Source: an uncultured Sphingorhabdus sp. (GTDB lineage Bacteria; Pseudomonadota; Alphaproteobacteria; Sphingomonadales; Sphingomonadaceae). From it: a stretch of DNA of 64,000 bases. The first letter of the stretch is position 1; each line of letters begins with the position of its first letter. The stretch spans positions 288,578 through 352,577 of the forward strand of contig CANLOL010000001.1 in the NCBI GenBank assembly GCA_947492905.1, given 5' to 3'. Position numbers and translations under genes: made by a program. Positions 1 to 11,983 of the stretch are shown here, one piece after another. Below the pieces are notes generated by a model. That model was not told the DNA's origin. It did no database searches and worked only from the letters and a program-made list of their open reading frames with translations.

Positions 1-2060
1 CCTGCATTTGCGAAACCAGGGAAACTACCACCAGCTAATACTTGCGCATCACAAACTGCAGTAAGTGCAGCATCGCCAGTTGGGTTTCCGCCTGAGCAAG
101 GATCATTTGAGTTATTACCCAGACCAGTTTGCACAGGTGAGAAAAGTTCACCAATATTTGGAGCACGTGTAACGCGCTGGAATGAACCACGAACAGTGAA
201 ACCATCTACAGGTGTCCAGCTACCGCCAGCTTTCCATGTAAATTCTGTACCCGTTGTTGAGTAATCAGAAACACGAGCGCCAAGGTCAAGAACCAAGGAT
301 TGGAAACCAGGAGCGTCTGAAACCAATGGAACAACCAATTCACCAAAAGCTTCTGTTACGTTGAAGCTACCACCTTGGTCTGGGTTAGCTGCGCCGTTAC
401 CCAAAACTTCACCTGCAGTTTGCGACAGCAAGTCAGATGATGTGAAAGCAGTATATTCACGATATTCACCACCAACCACGAAGTTGACGGATTCAGAAGC
501 TGCTGGGCTAGAAATACCTAGATCACCGCTCAAGAAACCAATGACTTGACCTAGAGAAGTTGAAACACTTGATGATGAAGGTACATCAAAAAATGCTGCA
601 AAAGCTGCTGGATCGTTACCACCTAATGTACCGATAGGGCCAAATAAGTTGATAGGAACACAGCCATCTGATGGGTCAAGACACACATTAGGATCAACCG
701 CTGCTAGAGCTTGGTTCAAACGTGTTAATGTACCATTACCAGTTTGTAGGCTGGATACAGTGCTCTCGCCATAGGCACCAGAAATATCAAAGGTTATGCT
801 GCTGGTGACATCGCCACGAAGCCCTGCTTTAATTTGGAATAGATCAGTTGTGCTTTCATTGTCTCTGGTTCCCAGTTCAACAAAACGACGACCCAATTGT
901 GGGTTAATGGCAAGGAAACCATCGCTACCTTCGCCGCCAGTAGCTGCACCACCAGCATCACAATCAGCTTGGCTTACACCACCAAGACCACAAAATGCAT
1001 TGCGCAATCCATCCGATAAGAATGGGTTGTTCAACGGAAGTGTAATAGCGTTAAAGAATGTACCTGAAGGCGCGATTTGCGTAGCAGTGGTGCTTTGTGT
1101 GAAGAAAGCTTCTGTATATGCTTCAATACCTTCTGTAACTTCGTAATTGGCTTGGCCATAAATACGGAATTGCTCTAATGGCAATTGGAACAAGTTAAAT
1201 GGGTTAAAGTTAAACGGACTATCAATTCCGCCACCATTAATACCTGCGAAGTCAGGGTTTACCTGGCCAAAGAAACCGCCAAAGAATACGCCAGGAGGAA
1301 CAGATGTAGCTGAGCCACCCTCGCTTGCATCTTCAGAGTCAATATTCACAGCACCAAAAGGACGTGCGCCTTGTGTTACTTGCGAACGATTTGAGTAACC
1401 AACGCTAATCACTGCATTACCGCGACCATCGTCAAAGTTACCACCAATGGTTAAATCAGCGCGGAATGTCTCTCCATCGCCTTCATCAGTAAGACCTTGA
1501 GATACATTTAGCTCAACGCCTGTGAAATCTGATTTGGTGATAAAGTTCACAACACCACTAATAGCATCAGCACCATATACAGCGCCAGCACCGCCGGTTA
1601 AAACATCTGTACGCTCTAATAAGGCAATAGGAATGACATCAATATTTGTAATCGCTGCGAGACCAGCAGGAACAACGCGCGTACGGTTCAATAGAACGAT
1701 GTTACGGTTTGCACCAATGCCGCGCAAGTTCAAGAATGTTGAACCGCCATTACCATTGTTCACGTTTGAACCAATGCTTGGTACAACACCTGGAATCTCA
1801 CGAAGAAATTCATCAGCCGTGTTTGCTTGACGAAGATTAATATCTTCAGAAGTAACCGAAGCAACTGGGCTGGAAAGCTCAAGGTTAGGATTGTTAATAC
1901 GTGAACCAGTAACGATGATTGTATCATCTTCTAGTTCTTCATCAGCAGCTGCTTCTACAGGCGCTTCTTGCGCGAATGATGGCGCAGAAATTAATGCTAA
2001 ACCAAGAATTGACGTAGCAACTCCTGACCGCAAAGAGTTAGTGAACTTAGCAACTTTCAT
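1..2060 (-). CDS. TonB-dependent receptor, N-terminal part (C-terminus beyond window)
   Basis: Outer-membrane TonB-dependent receptor, truncated by the window edge after about 686 codons. The start MKVAKFTNSLR is preceded by an AAGGGG ribosome site. A signal peptide ends near SFAQEA, an acidic linker follows, and then a TonB box-like stretch (DDTIIVTGSRI). The plug domain follows (TADEFLREIPGV, LNLRGIGANRNIVLLN, GGAGAVYGADAISGVVNF), and then the early beta-barrel. The VTGSRI plug start and 'R.VP.G' region are typical of the large sphingomonad receptor families. The substrate cannot be told from sequence alone; siderophores, oligosaccharides or peptides are all possible. The gene has its own upstream region of about 270 bases, so it is probably transcribed alone. 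Confidence 0.93.
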   Translation of the reverse strand, partial: MKVAKFTNSLRSGVATSILGLALISAPSFAQEAPVEAAADEELEDDTIIVTGSRINNPNLELSSPVASVTSEDINLRQANTADEFLREIPGVVPSIGSNVNNGNGGSTFLNLRGIGANRNIVLLNRTRVVPAGLAAITNIDVIPIALLERTDVLTGGAGAVYGADAISGVVNFITKSDFTGVELNVSQGLTDEGDGETFRADLTIGGNFDDGRGNAVISVGYSNRSQVTQGARPFGAVNIDSEDASEGGSATSVPPGVFFGGFFGQVNPDFAGINGGGIDSPFNFNPFNLFQLPLEQFRIYGQANYEVTEGIEAYTEAFFTQSTTATQIAPSGTFFNAITLPLNNPFLSDGLRNAFCGLGGVSQADCDAGGAATGGEGSDGFLAINPQLGRRFVELGTRDNESTTDLFQIKAGLRGDVTSSITFDISGAYGESTVSSLQTGNGTLTRLNQALAAVDPNVCLDPSDGCVPINLFGPIGTLGGNDPAAFAAFFDVPSSSSVSTSLGQVIGFLSGDLGISSPAASESVNFVVGGEYREYTAFTSSDLLSQTAGEVLGNGAANPDQGGSFNVTEAFGELVVPLVSDAPGFQSLVLDLGARVSDYSTTGTEFTWKAGGSWTPVDGFTVRGSFQRVTRAPNIGELFSPVQTGLGNNSNDPCSGGNPTGDAALTAVCDAQVLAGGSFPGFANA

Positions 2061-2333
2061 ATTTGATCCCCTTACAAATCAATTAAATGCATGTTTTTAT
2101 TAAATTTTATGAGATTGGTCTATAATCATCAATACTCAACATTTTCTCATTGGCAAGAAAACAGACTTTGTGCAATTTTTAGAACTCAAAATGATTATTT
2201 TATATCAAAATGTGATATAATTATTACAGTAATTTATTATGCTATTGGTAATTATGAGTTTAGAATATTATTGTTCTTAATTTTTCACAATGTTGGAATT
2301 TAATATCGGTCCATTTTAATCAACGCGCGGCTG
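2061..2333. other. AT-rich intergenic region upstream of the TonB receptor
   Basis: This gap separates the receptor start from the stop of the RlpA gene; both genes read on the minus strand. It is very AT-rich and should hold the receptor promoter. I could not pick a convincing -35/-10 pair or a Fur box. A 70-codon open frame on the plus strand here has no ribosome site and biased low-complexity composition, so I do not call it a gene. Confidence 0.5.
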
Positions 2334-2720
2334 TCAATTTAATATTTCTATATCAACCCGCGCTGTACCGTGCTTTATCATGCCAATCTCGCGCGCAGCT
2401 GCTCGCGATAAATCAATCACGCGCCCCTTTATCCATGGCCCGCGATCATTGATACGCACTGTCACTTGGCGGCCATTTCGGCGATTGGTAACCCGCACTA
2501 TAGTTCCAAATTCCAGCGTCTTATGCGCTGCTGTCATTTTGCTGTTGCTGAATATTTCGCCATTGGCGGTTAGCCTGCCATTGAATTTATTAGCGTAAAA
2601 ACTGGCAATACCGCTTTGAAAAATATCACTATCTTGGCTGCTATTATAAGCGCGAGATGGATTGCTTATCAGCATTATAGATAATATCATGAGACCAATA
2701 ATATATGAAAATTTCTTCAT
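2334..2720 (-). CDS. Short RlpA-like double-psi beta-barrel protein
   Basis: 128-residue exported protein with a signal peptide ([18 protein letters not shown]...SRA) followed directly by a double-psi beta-barrel domain. Typical RlpA features are [40 protein letters not shown] and the signature VRINDRGPW...[10 protein letters not shown]. RlpA proteins cleave peptidoglycan denuded of stem peptides (lytic transglycosylase) or bind it at septa. This one has no C-terminal SPOR domain, so septal targeting through denuded glycan is not expected. I chose the ATG at 2720 because it begins the signal peptide; an upstream ATG would add 17 unlikely residues. Function is inferred from the family. Confidence 0.85.
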   Translation of the reverse strand: MKKFSYIIGLMILSIMLISNPSRAYNSSQDSDIFQSGIASFYANKFNGRLTANGEIFSNSKMTAAHKTLEFGTIVRVTNRRNGRQVTVRINDRGPWIKGRVIDLSRAAAREIGMIKHGTARVDIEILN

Positions 2721-2799
2721 TTCACCCGCTCCATACACATTATATATAGCGCATAGATTGCAAGAGTCCAAATTTGGAAGAAATAAACATGCTTAAGAG

Positions 2800-3743
2800 T
2801 TATTTATTAGAGCGAAAAGGAATCTCTGAATCCTTAACTTGGATCGCTTTATCTAATCCACAATCCATTAAGGTGCGCTCAAGCTCTCTAATTATAGTGC
2901 CTTTGTTTTCGGAGGGCCCAACAATAATTTTATCTAATATTTTACCAATTCTTATAGGATGATCTTTATCTGGCAGTGCACTAGAAAGTAGTAATCTTTT
3001 AATTGGGACTTTAGCACTATTTTCATCAATGATATAATTTGTGTTATGACCCAGATTCAAAACGCGCCATTCTTGCTCTTCTCTGAAACAAGGGTGTTTA
3101 GTGCAAATTATTGCATATAATATTATACTATCAGCATGGGCATAGACATCGTCTCTGCTGAGATCTTTTAGTTGGGATAAATTATTTTCTAATCTCAATA
3201 CAAGTTTTACAAAATGGTATAAAAATTCAGGATATTCAGCATATAAGATAGGCGAACTATATATTCCTTCTAGTCCTATCTCTTCTTTGAACGGCCTTAG
3301 ATTAAAACATAATGCTACGTTTTCAGAACCTCCATACGCACGCCACATTGATAAACGACCGAAACGTTCTTCATCATCTACATGTTCTGTAAAACAAGTT
3401 ATGAAAACAGTTGAAGGGTGATTAATTTCTAACCAATCTAGCTGTAAATATTTTATAATTTTTTCAGCTAGTAATTGATCGCCTAGACCTTGATGAGCAG
3501 CATTTAATACATTTAGAAAACGTGCGCCCCATTCACCTTCAAAGATTTGTTTTAATATTTTTTGAGCATGGTTAATTTCTTCCAAATCATTGGTATCTTT
3601 TGGATGCGTCAACCAAATTTCTTCGTTTTGGATAATTTTGATCGCAGTATCAACAGACGTATAATGCGCTAAATTTCCATGCAGATTTTTCAGTCTCTGA
3701 GCAGCATAAGGGAAAAAGAGGTTTCTATAACCTTCGCTGTCCA

Positions 3744-3744
<1 letters not shown>
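2800..3744 (-). CDS. DUF2971 family protein, translationally coupled to gyrB
   Basis: 314-residue protein recognisable as DUF2971. An N-terminal block reads LAHYTSVDTAIKIIQNEEIWLTHP followed by a ND.EE motif. The middle block is ITCFTEHVDDEERF...MWRAYGG, and a later EEQEWRVL block follows. The biochemical role of this family is unknown; members are often found in accessory or defence-associated regions. The ATG at 3744 overlaps the gyrB TGA by one base (TGATG), which suggests termination-reinitiation. A TTG at 3747 is an alternative start. Base composition is clearly more AT-rich than gyrB, with many AAT, ATA and TTA codons, as expected for an acquired gene. No signal peptide or membrane segment is visible. 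Confidence 0.8.
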
Positions 3745-6380
<2,636 letters not shown>

Positions 6381-6389
6381 TTATCCACA
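6381..6389 (+). promoter_or_regulatory. Perfect DnaA-box sequence upstream of gyrB
   Basis: TTATCCACA matches the strongest DnaA-box consensus exactly. It lies about 50 bases upstream of the gyrB start at 6332, next to a run of A+T-rich sequence. A single box is compatible with DnaA-dependent control of gyrB, but it can also occur by chance. No cluster of boxes or other origin features is present. Confidence 0.4.
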
Positions 6390-6499
6390 TATTTTTACTA
6401 TTTATAATCAAACACTTAACTTAATTATAACTATGAGTCTTTCATATTGCGATTATCTATGCCTTATTGCGCCGAGAGAAGAGATAGTTTTGAGAGAAA

Positions 6500-8095
6500 A
6501 TGATGCCCAAGCATGATGATAAAGCCGCCATAGATACGGCCATAGAATTAGAAAAAATTTTTGGCGATTATGATGCGCTGATCCATGCATGGGGCGCGCT
6601 GCGGCCAGAGCATCCTGCTCTCATTGATGACGAGAAGACCCTCAATTGGCAGCAAGTTGATGCGCTGACATCACGTATAGCAGCTGCTCTGCAAAGAGAT
6701 GGATTGCGCAAAGGCCAAGCCGTTGCAATATTGGGTACAACTACCAATCATTATGCGCTCATCTATATCGCCGCTATTCGCGCTGGCGGTTGCGCCGCGC
6801 CGCTGACGACATCTGCTACGCCCAAGCAATTAAGCGCTATGATGGCCGATAGCGGTGCCATGCATCTGTTTGTCGATAATGCTAAATTACTGGATTTAGA
6901 GGGACAAGAAATTGCTCCATCGCATATCATCATGCTCGATGAAGCGCAGGATAAAACACAGGTTGAATATCCCGCGATGGCCGATTGGATGGCAGCAGAG
7001 GGCAAACGGCATGAACCGCCCAATGTCGGCCCAGATGATCCGCAAAATATAATCTATAGCAGCGGCACCACTGGCACGCCCAAAGGCATTGTGCATTCGC
7101 GCCTCATGCGGTGGCGGCAAACCGCCATTGGCGCGAAATCAGGCTATGGCGAGCATAGCATCACCCTCTTATCAACGCCGCTCTATTCCAACACCACTTT
7201 GGCATGCTTTAACCCCTCAATCGGTTATGGCGGCACAGCGATATTGATGCGCAAATTTGATGTAAAAACCTATTTACAGCGTGCTGAGAAATATCGCGCA
7301 ACGCACACGATGCTCGTCCCAGTTCAATATAAACGTATCATGGAATATGATGGTTTTGATGATTATGACTTAAGCAGCTTTGCACTTAAATATTGCACCA
7401 GCGCGCCGTTTGCCGCCGAATTAAAAGCCGACATTGTAAAACGCTGGCCCGGCGAATTAATCGAAATATATTCCATGACCGAAGGCGGCGTAGTTTGCTT
7501 GCTGCGCTGCAACCAATATCCCGATAAATTACACACGGTAGGCCAGCCGCATATCGGCAGCGAGGTCATAACCATCGACGAAGAATTGAACCAATTGCCG
7601 GCGGGCTCTGTTGGTGAATTGGTGGGCCGCTCTCCAACGATGATGAGCGGCTATCAAAACCAAGCTGAAAAAACATCCGAAGCCATGTGGATAGATGAAG
7701 AGGGCAATCGCTGGCAACGGATGGGGGATATTGGCCGCATTGATGATGAGGGCTTTGTTGAGCTGATTGGACGCAGCAAAGATATGATTATATCGGGCGG
7801 CTTTAATATCTATCCCAAAGACCTAGAGGAAATATTGCTGGCGCACCCCGCCGTTGATGAAGCGGGCGTTATCGGTGTGTCTTCTGATCGGTGGGGCGAG
7901 ACGCCCGTTGGTTTCATTAGCACGATTGGCAACGCAGCCGCAGAATTGGATAGCATAATGGCGGATGTGAATGCGCAGCTTGGTAAAACACAGCGGCTAT
8001 CGGAACTGTATCAGATTGACGAAATGCCGCGCAGCCATATTGGCAAATTGCTCAAAACCGATTTGCGCGCTATTTATGATGGGATGGAGAAGTAA
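6500..8095 (+). CDS. Class I adenylate-forming acyl-CoA ligase
   Basis: 531-residue AMP-binding enzyme that would activate a carboxylic acid with ATP and transfer it to CoA. Visible motifs are the phosphate loop SSGTTGTPKG near residue 187, YSMTEGG near 325, and GDIGRIDDEGFVELIGRSKDMIISGGFNIYP near 409. Near the C-terminus GKLLK supplies the catalytic lysine, so the fold is complete. The substrate (fatty, aromatic or other acid) is not readable. ATG codons at 6500 and 6503 are both possible after GAGAGAAA. It is followed after two bases by an exported orphan gene. Its transcription diverges from gyrB. Confidence 0.92.
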   Translation: MMPKHDDKAAIDTAIELEKIFGDYDALIHAWGALRPEHPALIDDEKTLNWQQVDALTSRIAAALQRDGLRKGQAVAILGTTTNHYALIYIAAIRAGGCAAPLTTSATPKQLSAMMADSGAMHLFVDNAKLLDLEGQEIAPSHIIMLDEAQDKTQVEYPAMADWMAAEGKRHEPPNVGPDDPQNIIYSSGTTGTPKGIVHSRLMRWRQTAIGAKSGYGEHSITLLSTPLYSNTTLACFNPSIGYGGTAILMRKFDVKTYLQRAEKYRATHTMLVPVQYKRIMEYDGFDDYDLSSFALKYCTSAPFAAELKADIVKRWPGELIEIYSMTEGGVVCLLRCNQYPDKLHTVGQPHIGSEVITIDEELNQLPAGSVGELVGRSPTMMSGYQNQAEKTSEAMWIDEEGNRWQRMGDIGRIDDEGFVELIGRSKDMIISGGFNIYPKDLEEILLAHPAVDEAGVIGVSSDRWGETPVGFISTIGNAAAELDSIMADVNAQLGKTQRLSELYQIDEMPRSHIGKLLKTDLRAIYDGMEK

Positions 8096-8096
8096 A

Positions 8097-8957
8097 ATGA
8101 AACGATTATTAGGGTTTTTATTATCTATGGGCGCAGCTATTTCAGGAGCTCACGCAAAAGATAGGGTTGAAACAAGAAGCATCAGTGCAGAAGAGCTTCA
8201 AACCTTAGACCCTGAAGTAATTGATGAAATATTAAAAAATCAATTATGGAATATTTTTGAAAAAAGGAATCATCGAAACGGCAAAACCGTAAATAAACCA
8301 TTAGAGCATATATTTTTAAAGAGCAAAGCGTATGAAACTGAAAAAATAGGTGTTTGCAAAATAGACACTCTGGTTCTTAGAACAGCCCGTAATGAGAGGA
8401 CCTCTCACAGGTCCACACCTGTTAAAACTTATGGATTTTATTCGTATCATGACTATTTTTTATTAAATGAAGCAATTGATCCATATAAGTTATCAAATAA
8501 AGATGACTCTCAACTAGCATATGATAGCTATTCAAGCAAACCGTGTGAAGTTGCAGCGAATGATCGACAAAAAATCACAAGCGACGACGTTGACATATTG
8601 GTGACAGGACTGCAATTATTTCGGACTGTATCCGCTACAGTTCATGAAATAAAGAGTTCTATAAATGAATGTAAGTTAGTTTCTAAAACAGAAAGTTGCG
8701 AGAGTATCATTGCCGGATTCTCTGAAATCATACCCTACTCAATTGAAAAGTGTAAGGAAGATTCAAGCCTTGGTTGCATAGAGATTAGGTTTTCTGCAGG
8801 TTCTAGAGGTGATGAAAACGTAATAATCGGAATTTTAAAAGTAAATACAAATTTTCACCAAATAAGATATCAGACTGCACCAAAGCAAAAACTAGAGATC
8901 AAAACACTTACTTATAGCGAAGAACTCCCCCCGCCGATTTATATCCCAAATATTTAA
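8097..8957 (+). CDS. Exported protein of unknown function
   Basis: 286-residue protein that I do not recognise. It starts two bases after the ligase stop and uses a GGAGAAG ribosome site lying inside the ligase gene. It begins with a clean signal peptide (MKRLLGFLLSMGAAISGAHA), so it should be periplasmic or secreted. The mature part has about six cysteines (VCKID, KPCEV, ECKLV, ESCES, KCKED, GCIEI), which could form disulfides, and alternating strand-like segments. It ends with the proline-rich tail LPPPIYIPNI. Codon use is distinctly more AT-rich than in the ligase. Co-transcription with the ligase is likely from spacing, but a functional link is not evident. Confidence 0.75.
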   Translation: MKRLLGFLLSMGAAISGAHAKDRVETRSISAEELQTLDPEVIDEILKNQLWNIFEKRNHRNGKTVNKPLEHIFLKSKAYETEKIGVCKIDTLVLRTARNERTSHRSTPVKTYGFYSYHDYFLLNEAIDPYKLSNKDDSQLAYDSYSSKPCEVAANDRQKITSDDVDILVTGLQLFRTVSATVHEIKSSINECKLVSKTESCESIIAGFSEIIPYSIEKCKEDSSLGCIEIRFSAGSRGDENVIIGILKVNTNFHQIRYQTAPKQKLEIKTLTYSEELPPPIYIPNI

Positions 8958-8993
8958 ATGAAAATATGATCATATAGTCGCTATAATCCCACT

Positions 8994-9470
8994 TTAAACC
9001 TTACCCAAAACATCATCCTTAACCGAGGCGCTGACAAATTTGCTTATGTCGCCGCCAAATTTGGCGATTTCTTTGACAAGGCTAGATGATATGGGCTGCA
9101 ATGCGACATCAGACATTAGGAATATTGTCTCAACATCGGGGGCCATTTGTGCATTCATACCCGTCATTTGATATTCATATTCAAAGTCGATGGAGGATCG
9201 CAGGCCGCGCACTAAGACAGATGCGCTTTGCTGACGGGCAAAATCGACTAATAATGAACGAAAACCAACAACCTCTATATTCTCGCCAAGGCCAGATACC
9301 TCACGCATAACCATCGCAATACGCTCTTCATCAGAAAACATCGGCGATTTGCTCGCATTGGTGGTGACACCAATCACTAGCCTATCAACCAATTTGGCTG
9401 CTCGCGCTATAATATCAGCATGGCCCAATGTGATAGGATCAAATGTCCCTGGATATACGCCTATTTTCAT
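8994..9470 (-). CDS. coaD: Pantetheine-phosphate adenylyltransferase
   Basis: 158-residue enzyme of CoA biosynthesis, transferring AMP from ATP to 4'-phosphopantetheine to give dephospho-CoA. The nucleotidyltransferase T/HxGH motif is TLGH at residues 14-17 after YPGTFDP. The pantetheine and ATP regions are RGLRSSIDFEYE (about 88-99) and ISSSLVKEIA (127-136). Length is normal for CoaD. Its ATG overlaps the ispA stop by four bases (ATGA), so it is the last gene of an xseB-ispA-coaD operon. No transmembrane segment is visible. Confidence 0.97.
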   Translation of the reverse strand: MKIGVYPGTFDPITLGHADIIARAAKLVDRLVIGVTTNASKSPMFSDEERIAMVMREVSGLGENIEVVGFRSLLVDFARQQSASVLVRGLRSSIDFEYEYQMTGMNAQMAPDVETIFLMSDVALQPISSSLVKEIAKFGGDISKFVSASVKDDVLGKV

Positions 9471-10366
9471 CTATCCCTCTCCACAATATAGCGCGCTATG
9501 CTGCGCAATAAATCAGCCTCTTTGCCATAGCCATTCAGATGCTCAATCGCTTGATCCACTAATATCTGCGCTTGTTCCTTGGCGCGATCAAGCCCCATTA
9601 ACGATACAAATGTCTCTTTGCCCGCTGCTGCATCTTTTTGCAGGGCCTTGCCCGCCGTTTCAGCATCGCCCTCTACATCGATAATATCATCAGCAATTTG
9701 AAAGGCCAATCCGATATTTTGGGCATAACCGCGCAAATGCAGGCGGCCCTCTTCTTGCACATGTCCTAATATCGCGCCCATTTCGACGCTAGCATCTATC
9801 AAAGCACCCGTTTTAAGATGCTGCAAGCGTGTGATAGTTGCCAAATCAAAACTAGATTTTTCGGCTTCCAAATCCATCATCTGCCCGCCCGCCATACCGC
9901 TAGGGCCGCTTGCTCTGGCCAAAGTCGCCACCAATTCGTTGCGCACAAATGGATCAGGATGAAGCTTTGGGTCTGATAATACTTCAAATGCTAAGGCAAG
10001 CAAAGCATCGCCAGCCAATACTGCCGTTGCTTCATCAAATTCCAAATGCGCAGTCGGTTTGCCGCGGCGCATAGCATCATCATCCATGCAGGGCAGATCA
10101 TCATGGATTAATGAATAAACATGAATAGCCTCTACCGCTAAGCCTGCTGATATGGCTGCATCACGATCTACATTGAACAGAGCCGCAGTAGCGCTGAGCA
10201 ATAAAGGACGAAGCCGTTTACCGCCGCCAATCGCGCTATACCGCATAGCATCATATAATCGGCTGCGCGCATCTCCGGGATTTTGCAAAACAGCGTCAAA
10301 CGCTGCGTCTATATCGCTGGCTATTTGCGCAATAGCGGATGGCAAATCAATGGATTCGCTAGCCAT
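9467..10366 (-). CDS. ispA: Short-chain polyprenyl (farnesyl) diphosphate synthase
   Basis: 299-residue all-helical prenyltransferase condensing isopentenyl diphosphate with an allylic diphosphate. The first aspartate-rich motif is DDLPCMDD at about 89-96 and the second is DDIID at about 226-230. GGKRLRP near residue 48 binds diphosphate. The family and the small residues before the first motif suggest a C15 farnesyl product, but chain length is inferred. It sits two bases downstream of xseB and overlaps coaD by four bases. In many proteobacteria dxs follows ispA; here coaD does. Confidence 0.94.
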   Translation of the reverse strand: MASESIDLPSAIAQIASDIDAAFDAVLQNPGDARSRLYDAMRYSAIGGGKRLRPLLLSATAALFNVDRDAAISAGLAVEAIHVYSLIHDDLPCMDDDAMRRGKPTAHLEFDEATAVLAGDALLALAFEVLSDPKLHPDPFVRNELVATLARASGPSGMAGGQMMDLEAEKSSFDLATITRLQHLKTGALIDASVEMGAILGHVQEEGRLHLRGYAQNIGLAFQIADDIIDVEGDAETAGKALQKDAAAGKETFVSLMGLDRAKEQAQILVDQAIEHLNGYGKEADLLRSIARYIVERDR

Positions 10367-10368
10367 TA

Positions 10369-10623
10369 TTATTCGCTATCAAATGCTTCGGTTGATTGGG
10401 CATTCCCATCTTGGCCAACGTTGATTTTTTCAATCTGCGCACGTGCATCGTCCAAACGCTTTTGACAATATTCGCGCAGCTTATGGCCTTTTTGATAGAG
10501 GGCTATTGATTGCTCCAAAGGAACTTCGCCGCTTTCTAACTGACGCACAATATTCTCTAACTGGCCCAAAGCATCCTCGAATGCAGGACTATCGCTACTA
10601 TCTTGATTATGTTGTTCGCTCAT
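10369..10623 (-). CDS. xseB: Exodeoxyribonuclease VII small subunit
   Basis: 84-residue small subunit of exonuclease VII, which with XseA degrades single-stranded DNA to oligonucleotides. The conserved core FEDALGQLENIVRQLESGEVPLEQSIALYQKGHKL is intact. It is the promoter-proximal gene of the xseB-ispA-coaD operon; the xseB-ispA neighbourhood is common in proteobacteria. The Ser/Asp-rich N-terminus and acidic C-terminal tail are variable regions. Confidence 0.95.
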   Translation of the reverse strand: MSEQHNQDSSDSPAFEDALGQLENIVRQLESGEVPLEQSIALYQKGHKLREYCQKRLDDARAQIEKINVGQDGNAQSTEAFDSE

Positions 10624-10769
10624 GGCTTTGTAATGCCCTTGCTATTCCATTGGGTCAAGTATGGTTGTTGCGAATGATGTTAATAATATATGGCCGTTAA
10701 TTTATCAAAATTATAAATATATCCAAATATTCGTTGCAAAACTTGGCGCGGGTTGCAATAGGGCCGCCT

Positions 10770-11153
10770 ATGAAAAATACATCTCTCATCATCGCATCAA
10801 TTTGCACGTTGGCGTTAGTGGCGTGCGGACCCGGACGAACCGAACAAGCGGAAATAGACAAAGCCGCGGCTGAAGCTGAAAAAGCAGCAAAGCCAGTGGC
10901 TGAACTTCCCCCACCAATCACCAAGAGCGCCATATATCGCTGCCGCGGTGGTAGCGTGCTTTATGTTGATTATCTGGGCGAAAATGAAGCTGCTCAAGTG
11001 CGCATCGACGATAAAGTCTCTCTTCCAGCTATGTTGAAAACAGAAGATGGGGCCCAATTCACATCGGAAGATGGCACCATTACTATTAACGGTAGCGGCG
11101 ATAAAATTACAGCAACATTGCCCGAGAAAGGCTCTCTTGCTTGCAATAGCTAA
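10770..11153 (+). CDS. MliC/PliC-like lysozyme-inhibitor lipoprotein
   Basis: 127-residue lipoprotein with signal peptide MKNTSLIIASICTLALVAC; the lipobox LVAC puts the lipidated cysteine at residue 19. A charged Ala/Glu-rich spacer follows. Then comes a small beta domain with IYRCRGGSVLYVDYL, an internal GAQFTSEDGTITI block and a final GSLAC. The two outer cysteines and the G..L.V.Y pattern resemble the MliC family, periplasmic inhibitors of C-type lysozyme. I call this by pattern only. I chose the ATG at 10770 because it begins the signal peptide; the longer frame adds 12 unlikely residues. A strong terminator follows. Confidence 0.72.
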   Translation: MKNTSLIIASICTLALVACGPGRTEQAEIDKAAAEAEKAAKPVAELPPPITKSAIYRCRGGSVLYVDYLGENEAAQVRIDDKVSLPAMLKTEDGAQFTSEDGTITINGSGDKITATLPEKGSLACNS

Positions 11154-11182
11154 TAATAAATTCTTTAGGAAAGAGTGAAAGA

Positions 11183-11207
11183 GGTCAGCTTCGTGCTGGC
11201 CTTTTTT
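11183..11207 (+). terminator. Rho-independent terminator after the MliC-like gene
   Basis: The inverted repeat GGTCAGC / GCTGGCC (7 bp, one G-T pair) with loop TTCGT is followed directly by TTTTTT. It lies 30 bases past the lipoprotein stop. Confidence 0.88.
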
Positions 11208-11281
11208 ATGCCTATATTTTAAAATACATTGCGTTTTAAAACTAATATTATATTCTGCTCTGGAATAGAGGGAGAATTATA

Positions 11282-11944
11282 ATGTTCATCGGTCATTTCG
11301 CGCCCGCATTCATTGCCGCGGCGCACCCAAAAGCTCCTAATTTAGGCATACTTATCATAGCATCGCAATTGGTGGATTTTGGCTTTTTTGGATTTGCCCT
11401 TTTCGGCATTGAGAATTTTCGCATAGTGCCGGGTATAACGGCCATGAACCCCTTAGATCTCTATGACATGCCCTATACGCATAGTTTGGTTGGCACATTG
11501 GTCTGGGCCATTGCGTTTGGCGCTATCGTCTATGCCTATAGCAAGGATTGGATAAGCGCGCTGATTGCTGCTGCAATAGTGGAGACGCATTGGTATTTGG
11601 ATTTAATCGTCCATACCAAAGACCTAACCATAGCTGGATCAGAGCCCAAATTTGGTTTTGGCCTATGGAATTATCCAGCCATAGCCATGCCATTAGAATT
11701 TATCTTCATATTTGGTTCCATCGCTTTTTATATAGCTAAGACTCATAAAAATATCGGCAGCAAATCCAACGCTCTTTATGCAATGATTGGGATATTATTG
11801 GCGTTTCAGGCCTTTGATTGGTTCGCACCAAAACCAGAAAGCGCAGATGCAAGCTTTATGATTATGGCATTGCTATCATTTTCAATCGTATCCGTTATAG
11901 GATGGTGGCTAGGCAATAACCGAACGCCAGTGAGATATAGATAG
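11282..11944 (+). CDS. Polytopic membrane protein of unknown function
   Basis: 220-residue hydrophobic protein with about six membrane segments. It starts MFIGHFAPAFIAAAHPKAPNLGILIIASQLVDFGFFGF; this histidine- and proline-containing N-terminus recurs in unnamed sphingomonad membrane proteins. Conserved-looking polar residues within the membrane part (MPYTHSLVGT, ETHWYLDLIVHTKDL) resemble the histidine-rich arrangement of YdjM-like 'metal-dependent hydrolases', but I cannot assign an activity. The GAGGGAGAATTAT leader gives a good ribosome site. A DUF2177 membrane protein follows after about 40 bases. Confidence 0.78.
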   Translation: MFIGHFAPAFIAAAHPKAPNLGILIIASQLVDFGFFGFALFGIENFRIVPGITAMNPLDLYDMPYTHSLVGTLVWAIAFGAIVYAYSKDWISALIAAAIVETHWYLDLIVHTKDLTIAGSEPKFGFGLWNYPAIAMPLEFIFIFGSIAFYIAKTHKNIGSKSNALYAMIGILLAFQAFDWFAPKPESADASFMIMALLSFSIVSVIGWWLGNNRTPVRYR

Positions 11945-11983
11945 TGAGATATAGATAGATAGTTCGAGATAAAGAGACTTGAT

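Noticed and set aside
2091-2303. 70-codon plus-strand frame upstream of the TonB receptor
   Set aside because: Low-complexity AT-rich translation with no ribosome site; it lies in a promoter region.
6381-6440. Replication origin near gyrB
   Set aside because: Only one perfect DnaA box is present, there is no dnaA/dnaN/hemE-type context, and no box cluster. I kept the single box as a regulatory candidate only.
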